DNA from: JBHJGU01 sp050331475
GTDB taxonomy: Bacteria > Pseudomonadota > Alphaproteobacteria > Caulobacterales > Maricaulaceae
Direction of reading: 5' to 3'
DNA length: 17,898 bases
NCBI GenBank assembly: GCA_050331475.1
Contig: JBHJGU010000004.1
Location: 1-17,898 of the forward strand
Shown: positions 7,145 to 14,982 of the stretch, in pieces
How the letters are laid out: each line of letters opens with the position of its first letter
How positions within the stretch are numbered: the stretch's first letter is position 1
Translations under genes and position numbers: made by a program
Notes under the pieces: model-generated
Told to the model about the DNA's origin: nothing
Seen by the model: only the letters and a program-made list of their open reading frames with translations
Databases searched by the model: none

Positions 7145-8269
7145 TTAGGCTTGCTCAGAGAGCGCTCGCGCGCGCAAGTACGGCCCGTCGCCCAGACCCG
7201 ACCAGACCAGCGCGCGGGCGCGCGCTCCGCGATAGCTGTCATAGATCGCTTTGGTTTCCGGGTCCCGACCGCCAATGTCGGCGACCACCTCTTCAGACAC
7301 CCGGGCCACTTCGCGCCAAATCGCGTCGCTAAACTGTCTGAGTTGCACACCATGTTCGGTGACCAGCGTGTCGAGCGCTTGCGCGTTGTAGAATTGGTAT
7401 TCGCCCATGCTCTGGGCCAGGGCGTAATCGCATGCCGCGCGCACCGCGGCTTGGTCCGCGGCGGTCAGGCTGTCCCAGACCCCGCGGTTCACGCCTGTGG
7501 CCAAGATCGAGCCCGGCTCGTGAAATCCTGGGCCGTAGAAGAATTTCGCCTCGCGGTGAAAGCCGAAGGCGAGGTCGTTCCAAGGACCCACCCACTCGGT
7601 GGCGTCAATCGCGCCCGATTGTAGGGCTTGATAGATCTCCGCGCCCGGCAAGGCCACAGCCGCCGCGCCTAAGCCGCGCATAACCTCGCCCCCCAGACCG
7701 GGCATGCGCACCGTCAGGCCGCGGAAATCCTCCAAGCTGTTGATTTCGCACTTGTACCAGCCCCCGGTCTGATGCCCGGTGGAGCCTGCGGGAAACGCGA
7801 TGATGTTGAATTGAGCCGAGAGCGTCTCCCAAAGCGCTTGCCCGCCGCCGAACTTCAGCCAGCCGAGCATTTCCGTCTCGGTCAGCCCCATGGGTACGGC
7901 GGTGAAGAAGGAGAAGCCGGGGCTTTTGCCCTGCCAGTAGTACTCCGCGCCGTGATACATGTCCGCCGCCCCGGTGGAGACGGCGTCAAACGCTTCAAAG
8001 GCGCCGACCACTTCGCCCGCGCCAAACACCCGAACCGTAAGCGCGCCGTCGGTTAGCTTGCCGACCATTTCAGCAGTGCGTTCCGCCATCACGCCCAGGC
8101 CGGGGTAATTTTTCGGCCATGTGGTGACCATGCGCAGTTCGCGCTTTTGCCGCGTTTGAACAGCGGGGGCGGCGGGGGACGAGCCCTCCTGGGGCGCCGC
8201 CGGCGAACACGCGGCCAAACCGGCCGCCGCAGCCAGGCCTGCGGATTTCAATAAGGCTCGACGATCCAT
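7145..8269 (-). CDS. TRAP transporter substrate-binding protein (DctP/TakP-like)
   Basis: The periplasmic receptor of the TRAP system, 374 residues and first in the operon. The N-terminus has twin arginines (D-R-R-A-L-L-K-S-A-G, R3-R4) and a lipobox, L-A-A-C, with Cys21. It therefore looks like a Tat-exported lipoprotein, followed by an Ala/Pro-rich linker. The mature part begins M-V-T-T-W-P-K-N-Y-P-G-L-G (47-59). The conserved TRAP-family arginine is R188 (F-R-G-L-T-V-R-M-P-G). Q167, R188 and E225-W226 (D-A-T-E-W-V-G-P) fit the pattern of TakP, the Rhodobacter alpha-keto-acid binding protein, and Q167 to R188 keeps the 21-residue spacing I recall for Gln154/Arg175. A small organic acid is the likely ligand. 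GGAG lies 7 bases before the ATG. The promoter should be within 8270-8381. Confidence 0.92.
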   Translation of the reverse strand: MDRRALLKSAGLAAAAGLAACSPAAPQEGSSPAAPAVQTRQKRELRMVTTWPKNYPGLGVMAERTAEMVGKLTDGALTVRVFGAGEVVGAFEAFDAVSTGAADMYHGAEYYWQGKSPGFSFFTAVPMGLTETEMLGWLKFGGGQALWETLSAQFNIIAFPAGSTGHQTGGWYKCEINSLEDFRGLTVRMPGLGGEVMRGLGAAAVALPGAEIYQALQSGAIDATEWVGPWNDLAFGFHREAKFFYGPGFHEPGSILATGVNRGVWDSLTAADQAAVRAACDYALAQSMGEYQFYNAQALDTLVTEHGVQLRQFSDAIWREVARVSEEVVADIGGRDPETKAIYDSYRGARARALVWSGLGDGPYLRARALSEQA

Positions 8270-8291
8270 TAAGGCGCTCCACTCCCCGAAT

Positions 8292-8314
8292 GCGGCCAGT
8301 TCTGTCCCGGCCGC
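8292..8314. promoter_or_regulatory. Hairpin in the leader of the TRAP operon
   Basis: A perfect 6-bp inverted repeat, GCGGCC (8292-8297) and GGCCGC (8309-8314), with an 11-base loop, lies 23-45 bases before the binding-protein start in the 112-base gap after bpt. It has no T-run on either strand, so it is not a classic terminator. It could be a regulator site or leader hairpin, or a chance feature of GC-rich DNA. A candidate -10-like TGATAAT lies upstream of it on the minus strand. Confidence 0.25.
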
Positions 8315-8381
8315 GCGATTATCATTCTGGATTGGGTTCTAACGTGATCGCGGAGGAAAAGCGAAGTCCGCGGGCGCGGTA

Positions 8382-9155
8382 TTATTCAGCCGCGGTTTCG
8401 GGCTCGACACCAGGTTCCGGCGGGGGCTCCAAACGGCGCCAGCCCTCAGGTCCGAGAACCTCCAAGGGTCGATAGCGCGCTTTGTAGGCCATCTTGGCCG
8501 AGCCCGCGACCCAATAGCCGAGATAGACATAGCCCAGGTTTTGGACGCGCGCTTCCCGGATATGATCCAAAATCATGAACGCGCCCAAAGAGCGTTGCGA
8601 CATTGTGGGATCGAAAAAGCTGTAAACCAGCGAAAAGCCGTCAATCAGGGCGTCCACCAGGGCGCAAGCGACAAGCCGGCCGGCTTGGGGACCTTCGGCC
8701 AGTCTATACTCCGTTAGGGTGGTGCGAACCGGGCTGTCATGAACCATGGTCATGTAATCGAGGAAATCCATCCCCGCCATGCCGCCGTCCGCGTGTCGGC
8801 TCTCCAGATAGGCGCTTAAGAGCGCGTATTGTTCGCGCGTGGATTGGCCGGGCACGGTGTCGCGCACAAGATCGGCGTTGCGCTTGAGGATGCGGCGTTG
8901 GTTACGGCTTGGCGTGAAGTCCTCAGCCGGGATCCGGGCGGAGCGGCAGGCGTCGCAAGCCTCGCACGCGGGGCGGTAGGCGATGGACTGGGAGCGCCGG
9001 AAGCCCGCATGGGTGAGCGCGTCATTGAGCGCCGCCCCGTCCAAGGCGGGGAGATGGGCGAAGACTTTGCGTTCGCGTTGATCGGGCAAATACGGGCAAG
9101 CCGCCGGGGCGGTGAGGAAAAACTTAATCTGGCGCGTGGCGAAAGGCAGGGTCAC
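8382..9155 (-). CDS. bpt: Aspartate/glutamate leucyltransferase
   Basis: Bpt transfers leucine from Leu-tRNA to proteins with N-terminal Asp or Glu, marking them for ClpS/ClpAP degradation (the bacterial N-degron pathway). The 257-residue protein matches the family throughout: K-F-F-L-T-A-P-A-A-C-P-Y-L-P (11-24), R-R-S-Q-S-I-A-Y-R-P-A-C-E-A-C-D-A-C (53-70, with C64, C67 and C70), S-R-N-Q-R-R-I-L-K-R-N, S-L-V-Y-S-F-F-D-P, S-L-G-A-F-M-I-L-D-H-I and Y-V-Y-L-G-Y-W-V. The older annotation is arginyl-tRNA--protein transferase (ATE1-like). The start is GTG at 9155, chosen because it gives the usual short N-terminus, though the ribosome-binding site is weak. A GATTC (GANTC) site lies about 22 bases upstream. 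It may be read through from the permease gene 52 bases upstream. Confidence 0.93.
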   Translation of the reverse strand: MTLPFATRQIKFFLTAPAACPYLPDQRERKVFAHLPALDGAALNDALTHAGFRRSQSIAYRPACEACDACRSARIPAEDFTPSRNQRRILKRNADLVRDTVPGQSTREQYALLSAYLESRHADGGMAGMDFLDYMTMVHDSPVRTTLTEYRLAEGPQAGRLVACALVDALIDGFSLVYSFFDPTMSQRSLGAFMILDHIREARVQNLGYVYLGYWVAGSAKMAYKARYRPLEVLGPEGWRRLEPPPEPGVEPETAAE

Positions 9156-9207
9156 AAGCGCTGCACTCAGTTTTGAGATTCTTATCGGGTTAAAGCCTAA
9201 CCTAACC

Positions 9208-11052
9208 TCAGCCCAAGTTGAAATACCAAGGCGCCACGAGAGAAAACACGATCCATAGGATGATCACCAACGGCGCACCGAGAACCGCATAGTCCGCGAA
9301 CCGGTAGTGCCCCGGCCCCATGACCAGCAAATTGGTTTGATAGGCGATGGGGGTGGCGAAGGAGCAGTTCGCCGCGAAAATCACTGTGAGCACATAAACG
9401 GTCGGGTCGTCTCCGGTCAAAGCGGCTGCATTAATGGCGATGGGGGCGAACAGGATCGCGGTCGCGGAATTGCTCAACACATTGGTCAATAACGCGACGA
9501 GTAAGAATAGCGCTGAGATCAACGCCGCCGTACCCCAGCCTGCGAAAATGCTGACAACCCCTTGGGCGAGCCAGTCTGCAGCCCCTGTTTCCTGCAGGGC
9601 GACGCCCATGGAGAAGGCCGCCGAAATCAACAAATAAACCCGGACGTCGATCGCGCGCACCGCTTGGCGCGCGTTCAGGCAGCCCGTCGCCACCATCAGG
9701 ACTGCGCCTAACAACGCGGCGCCGACGATCGGCAATAGACCCGAGGCCGACCCGGCGATGACGCCGAGAAAAACCATCGCCGCCACATGGGCCTTGCGTT
9801 TGTCGGGGATTTCCGCGGTGGACCATTCCAGCGGCAGAACGTCGCGATTGACCCGAAGATCGCGCATCTCCCGGTCGCCGCCTAACACCAAGAGCACATC
9901 GCCGGCCTCAAGCCGGATGTCGCCGAGCCGGGATCGGATCATGCGCGAGCGCCGCTCCACGCCCAACACCACACAACCGGTTTGGTAGCGGAAAGCGGAC
10001 TGTTCGATCGTTCGACCGATCAGTCGAGAAGCGGGCGCGACGACCGCCTCACTCATGGCCAGCGCCGCGCCATCGTCGAAATCCACCCCGCTTTCGGATG
10101 TTTGCATCAAGCCGCGCAGGATTTCGGGGCTGCGTGCAAGCAGATCCGCAAGCAGCTTGCGCGTGGCTGCGACGATCACAAGGTCGCCCGGTCTGAGCTG
10201 GACATTCTCATAGGGCGGCAGCAAGGCGTTCTCGCCCCGTTGCACCAGGCGGACCGTCATTTCGCCCAAAGCGGGAAACATGCCCGCGACCGGCTTGGCG
10301 CCGTCGAGCGGGTGGCCTGGGGTCACCGCGATCTGCGCGATGAATTGTTTGCCCGACGCGGTGAGTTCGCGCTCTAAGGTCTGGCGGTCGGGGAGGAGCC
10401 GACGACCGAAGAAAACCAGATAGATCGCCCCGGCGCTCGCCAGAATTAGCCCCATGGGCGTTTGGGTGAAAAACCCCAATGTCGGGGCGTTCGGTAAGGT
10501 TTCTCCGGCTTTGCGCAGGCTCTCGGCGACCAACAAATTGGTCGAGGATCCGATCAGCGTGGTCATGCCGGCCAAGACCGACACGAAGCTCAGCGGCATC
10601 ATAACTTTGGACGGAGACGCGCCCATACGTTGGGCCATCGCGGCCAGGATCGGCACAAACATCACCACCACCGGGGTGTTGTTCAAAAACGCGCTGACCA
10701 GAAAAACAAAGCCGAACATGGCCGCGATCACCGAGCGCGGACGCGTGTCATAAGCTGTGACTAGCATCTGGGTGACGCCTTCAAGCGCGCCGGTCTGGAA
10801 CATGCCTTGACCGACCACCAAAAGGGCGATGATCGCGATGAGTGCGGGGTTCGCGAAGCCGGCGAGTAATTGCTCCGTCGTGGGCCCGGCGTCACCGCCA
10901 AACACGGCGAAAAACGCCACGAACGCAGCCACCGTGCCCGCGGAAATCAGTTCGATCGACAGTCGTTCGAGGCAATAAAGGACGACCACGAAAAGAATGG
11001 CGGCCAGAGTCGCCCCCATCCGCCAATGATCGGCCGATCCAAGAAAGTCCAT
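9208..11052 (-). CDS. SLC13-family permease with two RCK_C (TrkA-C) domains
   Basis: An integral membrane transporter of the divalent anion:Na+ symporter (SLC13/DASS, ArsB/NhaD-like) group, 614 residues from the ATG at 11052. The two membrane halves carry the paired SNT-type substrate/cation motifs: N-N-T (about 124-126) and S-S-T-N-L (169-173) in the first half, and S-N-S-A-T (527-531) with T-N-L (573-575) in the second. Between the halves are two cytoplasmic RCK_C domains, about 235-305 (ending L-R-P-G-D-L-V-I-V-A) and 330-400 (ending L-E-A-G-D-V-L-L-V-L-G). Such domains often bind small regulatory ligands. Related proteins move sulfate, dicarboxylates or other anions; the substrate here is unknown. 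A TTG at 11067 would add five residues. The nearest same-strand upstream gene is motB, 79 bases away. Confidence 0.9.
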   Translation of the reverse strand: MDFLGSADHWRMGATLAAILFVVVLYCLERLSIELISAGTVAAFVAFFAVFGGDAGPTTEQLLAGFANPALIAIIALLVVGQGMFQTGALEGVTQMLVTAYDTRPRSVIAAMFGFVFLVSAFLNNTPVVVMFVPILAAMAQRMGASPSKVMMPLSFVSVLAGMTTLIGSSTNLLVAESLRKAGETLPNAPTLGFFTQTPMGLILASAGAIYLVFFGRRLLPDRQTLERELTASGKQFIAQIAVTPGHPLDGAKPVAGMFPALGEMTVRLVQRGENALLPPYENVQLRPGDLVIVAATRKLLADLLARSPEILRGLMQTSESGVDFDDGAALAMSEAVVAPASRLIGRTIEQSAFRYQTGCVVLGVERRSRMIRSRLGDIRLEAGDVLLVLGGDREMRDLRVNRDVLPLEWSTAEIPDKRKAHVAAMVFLGVIAGSASGLLPIVGAALLGAVLMVATGCLNARQAVRAIDVRVYLLISAAFSMGVALQETGAADWLAQGVVSIFAGWGTAALISALFLLVALLTNVLSNSATAILFAPIAINAAALTGDDPTVYVLTVIFAANCSFATPIAYQTNLLVMGPGHYRFADYAVLGAPLVIILWIVFSLVAPWYFNLG

Positions 11053-11081
11053 AAAGCTAATGAGCAAAGCCCGGCTGACAT

Positions 11082-11099
11082 CCTACCGTAATACGTAGG
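11082..11099. promoter_or_regulatory. Nested inverted repeat upstream of the SLC13 permease
   Basis: CCTACCGTAATACGTAGG contains two overlapping palindromes: CCTAC...GTAGG (outer arms) and CGTA-A-TACG (inner, centred on one A). It lies 30-47 bases upstream of the permease ATG in the short gap after motB, a position that suits an operator. The function is inferred from position and symmetry only. Confidence 0.25.
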
Positions 11100-11131
11100 C
11101 TAGCACGCTGGGGCGCGCGCGCAAAACGCGA

Positions 11132-12046
11132 TCACAGCCGGTGGCCGGGAGGCAGGACGGGGGCTTCGCGCAACAAAAGGATCGAGATGCGGCGATTGGC
11201 CGGATCAAACGGGTCGTCGGGATAGAGCGGCTCGACGCCGGCGCGCCCGATCACTTCGGCGATGCGATCAACGGCGCCCCCACTGTCCTGCAATTCGCGA
11301 CGCGCGGCGTTGGCGCGATCGGAGGACAGCTCCCAATTGGTGTAGTTCGGGAGCCCCGAGACAGATTGGTCGGTATGCCCGCTAATCGCGATGCGGTTAG
11401 GCAGCCGGGCGATGGTCCGCGCGGTCGCGCGCAGCAAGATCATCGCACGCTCGGTGGGTTGGGCCGAGCCGGGCTGGAACATGGGCCGACCTTCTTGGTC
11501 AACGAGTTGAATGCGCAGGCCTTCAGGGGTCTCCTCCACGATGATGTGTTTGGACAGCTCGGCGAGTTCGGGTTGCTGCTGAAGCGCCTGGCGTAAGGAT
11601 TGTGCGGCGCTTTGAAACTGGGCTTGTTCGCGGCGCGATTGGGCTTCGGCGAGCGCACGCGCTTCGACGATTTCCACGGCGCGGGGGTTGTCCGCGTCTT
11701 CCCCGGCCTGTTGGCTGGATTGATCGGATTCGCTGCTCGATTTTTGGGACTGCTTTTCGATGGCCGAACTGGAGCCCAACGCCTTGGCGCCCTCTTTACC
11801 GATCGATGTGCCGGCCAAGATTTGTCCGGAGCCAGATTTGGACGGGCTGACGCTCGCCGGGGCGAAATAGTCCGCAATGCCGCGTTTTTGTTCGGGATCG
11901 GTTGTGTTGATCAGCCACATCAACAAAAAGAACGCCATCATGGCGGTTACGAAATCGGCGTACGCCACTTTCCAGGCGCCGCCATGGTGACCGTCACCCC
12001 CGCTTTTCTTGATTTTCTTAATCAGGATCGGTTGATCAGCCGCCAT
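11132..12046 (-). CDS. motB: Flagellar motor stator protein MotB
   Basis: MotB pairs with MotA to form the proton-driven flagellar stator, and its C-terminal domain grips peptidoglycan. The 304-residue protein opens with a basic cytoplasmic tail and the plug/TM signature G-G-A-W-K-V-A-Y-A-D-F-V-T-A-M-M-A-F-F-L-L-M-W-L-I. D31 in this helix is the proton-carrying aspartate (E. coli D32). A long Ser/Gln/Glu-rich linker covers about 65-160. The OmpA-like peptidoglycan-binding domain follows, with I-S-G-H-T-D-Q (221-227), N-W-E-L-S-S-D-R-A and N-R-R-I-S-I. No motA or other flagellar gene is in the window; I recall that motA and motB are also unlinked in Caulobacter. The gene diverges from the flavin reductase gene across 43 bases. 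Confidence 0.94.
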   Translation of the reverse strand: MAADQPILIKKIKKSGGDGHHGGAWKVAYADFVTAMMAFFLLMWLINTTDPEQKRGIADYFAPASVSPSKSGSGQILAGTSIGKEGAKALGSSSAIEKQSQKSSSESDQSSQQAGEDADNPRAVEIVEARALAEAQSRREQAQFQSAAQSLRQALQQQPELAELSKHIIVEETPEGLRIQLVDQEGRPMFQPGSAQPTERAMILLRATARTIARLPNRIAISGHTDQSVSGLPNYTNWELSSDRANAARRELQDSGGAVDRIAEVIGRAGVEPLYPDDPFDPANRRISILLLREAPVLPPGHRL

Positions 12047-12089
12047 CGCCCGTCACCCTTCATTGTGTTTTCCATAAGAGAGAGCCGCT

Positions 12090-12587
12090 GTGGTTAAAAT
12101 CCCGTGTCAAACCGCGCCTTTCGATGCTCGCGCGTTACGCAACGCGTTTGCCGAGTTCGCCACCGGGGTGACGGTGATCGCAGCCCGCGGACCGGACGGG
12201 ACGCCTGTGGGACTGACGGCGAATTCGTTTTCGTCGGTCTCATTGGAGCCCGCTCTGGTGTTGTGGTGTTTGGGGCGGGACTCGCGGCGCTTCTCCGTTT
12301 TCAATGTCGCAGAAACTTTCACCATCAATATCTTAAGCGCGGATCAGCAGGCGGTTTCGGATTGCTGCGCCAGCTCCGGCGAGATCGCGGAGGTGGCCGA
12401 ATTGGAGACCCTCGCCACCGGCGCGCCGGCGCTTAAGGGCGCCTGCGCGCGGTTTGACTGCGCGCTGTTTAAGCGGGTGGAGGCGGGAGATCATGTCGTC
12501 TTGATCGGTGAAGTTTTGGCCTTCGATCAACCGATCGCGGATTCCGCCTTGACGTTTTTTCGCGGTCGCTACGGTCGGGCGGGCTGA
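12090..12587 (+). CDS. Flavin reductase family protein (FMN-binding split barrel)
   Basis: A 165-residue flavin reductase-like protein of the HpaC/NtaB group. Such enzymes usually pass NAD(P)H electrons to free FMN or FAD for a partner monooxygenase, or bind FMN themselves. Visible family motifs are the start F-A-T-G-V-T-V-I-A-A (23-32), the FMN-contacting G-L-T-A-N-S-F-S-S-V-S-L-E-P-A-L-V (41-57), F-T-I-N-I-L (77-82), and the late G-D-H-V-V-L-I-G-E-V (133-142). The start is GTG at 12090 with AGAGAGAG about 6 bases upstream. No partner monooxygenase is next to it, so its substrate or acceptor is unknown. Its last 19 bases overlap the end of the convergent acylase gene. Confidence 0.88.
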   Translation: MVKIPCQTAPFDARALRNAFAEFATGVTVIAARGPDGTPVGLTANSFSSVSLEPALVLWCLGRDSRRFSVFNVAETFTINILSADQQAVSDCCASSGEIAEVAELETLATGAPALKGACARFDCALFKRVEAGDHVVLIGEVLAFDQPIADSALTFFRGRYGRAG

Positions 12588-14923
12588 AACCGCAGTTGCT
12601 TATAGCCCGGCGGCGGGGCGTCAGGGCTCCAGTCCGCCCGGATTTCCAGGTATTCGCCGGTCCGCCACAGATCAATCAGGTCAAAGGCGTGGGGCGAGAG
12701 CGGGTGCCCAGACTGACCCGGCGCGTGGATGTAGAGCGAATCATCAAGGGCGGAGAGGTCGTAGAGACCGCGGAACGAGGCGATGCCGACCACCCGGCGA
12801 TAGGCGGCTTGTCCGCGGGAGTTGGCGCGGTTGAGGGTGAAAAAGTCCCCGCCGACGCCGATTTCTCGCGCAAACCACGTTTCTAAGATCGGCAAATCGC
12901 CGAACACCGGATGGGCGAAGCGCAACCGATTGACCGCGTCCCAGCGCCATGTGGTCGGGTCCTCGCCGAACTCTTGGGCCAGTTCCACCGTCACCGCGTC
13001 CAGGGCGGTTGCAGCGATCTGCGCGCAGGTCTCAACGGGTTGGGTGACTTGATCGTCGCACCATTGCGCCAAGTCTCCTCGGTCAAGCCGCTCCAGAAAC
13101 TCGCTGCGAGGCCGGGTGAACACCCGCGCCGCCTCACCCAACTCATCCGCTACAATCCCCGACCAATACCGATCTAACCACGCGCGATAAATCGCCGGTT
13201 CGGGTGCGGACGCCGCCATGTCGCCCTCCCACCCCATCAGAAGCGCGCGGGCGGCTTGGCCGAGCGCGCTTTGGGGTTGGGCGGCTTGGAGAACCGCGCG
13301 GGTGAAGCGCGGCATGACCGAGACTGTGTCCAACTGCATGGCGCGGAACCGGTCCACATCATTCGCCGCGCGCGCTTCGATCAGCTCGACCCCGCGGCGG
13401 GCGCGGTTTTGCGCGCCCCAGGGCTCTGACAGGCTGTAGGGATAGGCGTCCGGGACGAGCCTGTTGTTGGTGTTCAGCACATATCCTTGGGCGGGGTTAA
13501 GGAGCCGGGGCAGGGCGTCGCGGGGCACCTCCCCGGTCCATACCCCACCAGGGCCACGCACGGGCACCCGACCGGGCACGGTGTAGCCGAAATTCCCCGC
13601 CGTATCGGCGACCATCATGTTCTGCTGGGGAACGGTCCAGATTTCGCTCGCCTCGAAGAACGCCTCAACGCTGTCGGCGAACAGCATGCGGTAATTCGCG
13701 AGCGAGGTGTCGTTATCGGGATCGTTGACGACGGATCGGCGCAACAGCTTTTCGGGCGGGTCCGCCAAATTGGTCCAGCCGAACAGGCCGGGGTCCAACA
13801 CGACCGCGTCGCCGATTTTGGCGTGCTCCACGGTGATTGGCGCGCCGAACCGGACCTTGACCGTTTCTATACGGCTTTCGGTTGGGGCGGTGCGCCGGGA
13901 GGCGGGAATAAAGTCGGTGACGTCGGTTTGCCCATTGGTGAACCCCCACGCCACTTGGCGATTGCGGCCCAGGGTCAGAAACGGCGAGCCGGGCAGGGTG
14001 GCGCCCACCCAATCGGCGCCTGGAAAGGAGATGCGCGCGAGATACCAGATGCTGGGGAAGCCCGGCGCGAGGTGGGGATCATTGGCGAGCAAGGGCAGAC
14101 CGGACACCGTGCGCGCTCCGCCGGCCACCCACGCGTTCGACCCCGGCGCGTCGGAGTCCCGCCCTCGGGGCCTGGGCCCGGGGTCCGCGAGCGGGTCGGC
14201 GGTTTGAGCCTCCGCTTCAGTCTCTGGCGCCTCGGGCGTAAGAAGGCCCAACGCCTCCGCGCTGGCGGTAATGGGCGCGTCGTCCGGATAGGGGCCGAGG
14301 AACTCCTCCAGCTTGTCCGGGCTTAGTCGGCCCTCCAAGGTCAGTCGGGTGAAATCGTCCCCGCTGTCGGCGAGTTGGTCGGCCATATAAAGGATCACCG
14401 TGGCGGTGTCGGCGAGTTCCCAGGGCTCGAAGCTCGCGAACAACAGCGCGTATTCGGGCGGCGCCTTATAGGCGCGGCTGGCCACAAACGCGTTGACCCC
14501 GTCCGTGTAGGCTTGGGAAGCGTCCCGGGCGGGACCCTGCAGCCGATCGGCAATCTGGCGTGCGGTGATATGCCGACCGAGCGCGCGATTGCGGACGTCC
14601 ACACCAGACGTGAGCCCGCCGGCGAGCTCAGAAAGCCGGCCCTCCACGCTGCGGCGGATCAAATCCATCTGGAAGAGGCGTTCCTGGGCGTGCACCGCGC
14701 CCAGCGCAAAAAACGCGTCCCGCTCAGATTGGGCGAAGATATGCGGCACGCCATAGCCGTCGCGATAGACCTCAACGGGCGCGTTGAGCCCCTCAAGCGC
14801 CATTTCGCCTTCATAAACCGGTTTAGAGGCTTGGAACCGCCAGGTGATCCACAGCCCGAGCGCCAGGCCGGCGAGCAGGGCGAACAGCAATAACCCGCCA
14901 ATGAGCTTTAAGATTAGTTTCAT
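12569..14923 (-). CDS. Penicillin acylase family Ntn hydrolase, membrane-anchored
   Basis: A 784-residue member of the penicillin acylase (S45) family, N-terminal-nucleophile enzymes that cleave amide bonds of beta-lactams, acyl-homoserine lactones or acyl peptides after splitting themselves into alpha and beta chains. A membrane helix or uncleaved signal spans about 4-28. The alpha-chain motif D-G-Y-G-V-P-H-I-F-A is at 55-64, followed by H-A-Q-E-R-L-F-Q-M-D. Self-cleavage is expected before S262 in P-G-S-N-A-W, giving a beta chain of 523 residues. A Pro/Glu-rich spacer (about 228-258) precedes it. His284 in N-D-P-H-L is His-beta23, as in cephalosporin and homoserine-lactone acylases (penicillin G acylase has Gln). 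L-N-T-N-N-R-L supplies the oxyanion-type Asn region. The start at 14923 is set by GAGGGGAAG just upstream; an ATG 33 bases earlier lacks this. The natural substrate is unknown. Confidence 0.92.
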   Translation of the reverse strand: MKLILKLIGGLLLFALLAGLALGLWITWRFQASKPVYEGEMALEGLNAPVEVYRDGYGVPHIFAQSERDAFFALGAVHAQERLFQMDLIRRSVEGRLSELAGGLTSGVDVRNRALGRHITARQIADRLQGPARDASQAYTDGVNAFVASRAYKAPPEYALLFASFEPWELADTATVILYMADQLADSGDDFTRLTLEGRLSPDKLEEFLGPYPDDAPITASAEALGLLTPEAPETEAEAQTADPLADPGPRPRGRDSDAPGSNAWVAGGARTVSGLPLLANDPHLAPGFPSIWYLARISFPGADWVGATLPGSPFLTLGRNRQVAWGFTNGQTDVTDFIPASRRTAPTESRIETVKVRFGAPITVEHAKIGDAVVLDPGLFGWTNLADPPEKLLRRSVVNDPDNDTSLANYRMLFADSVEAFFEASEIWTVPQQNMMVADTAGNFGYTVPGRVPVRGPGGVWTGEVPRDALPRLLNPAQGYVLNTNNRLVPDAYPYSLSEPWGAQNRARRGVELIEARAANDVDRFRAMQLDTVSVMPRFTRAVLQAAQPQSALGQAARALLMGWEGDMAASAPEPAIYRAWLDRYWSGIVADELGEAARVFTRPRSEFLERLDRGDLAQWCDDQVTQPVETCAQIAATALDAVTVELAQEFGEDPTTWRWDAVNRLRFAHPVFGDLPILETWFAREIGVGGDFFTLNRANSRGQAAYRRVVGIASFRGLYDLSALDDSLYIHAPGQSGHPLSPHAFDLIDLWRTGEYLEIRADWSPDAPPPGYKQLRFQPARP

Positions 14924-14982
14924 GCGCTTCCCCTCGGTTTGCGGCCAGCTTAACAAAGCGGTTGGAAAAAGGGAGCGTGCGC

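Noticed and set aside
9196..9208. Tandem CCTAA CCTAA CCT upstream of bpt, considered as a CtrA-type site
   Set aside because: The spacing and half-sites do not fit TTAA-N7-TTAA, and the repeat is only two and a half units long.
11113..11130. CGCG-CAAAA-CGCG after motB considered as a terminator
   Set aside because: The stem is only 4 bp in an alternating GC run and there is no T-run after it.
13487..14326. 279-codon open frame on the plus strand inside the acylase gene
   Set aside because: It is antisense to the conserved acylase beta chain and rich in Gly/Arg/Ala without any family signature.
14924..14956. Longer acylase start at 14956
   Set aside because: The ATG at 14923 has a strong GAGGGGAAG ribosome-binding site inside the proposed extension, and the signal/membrane helix follows it directly.
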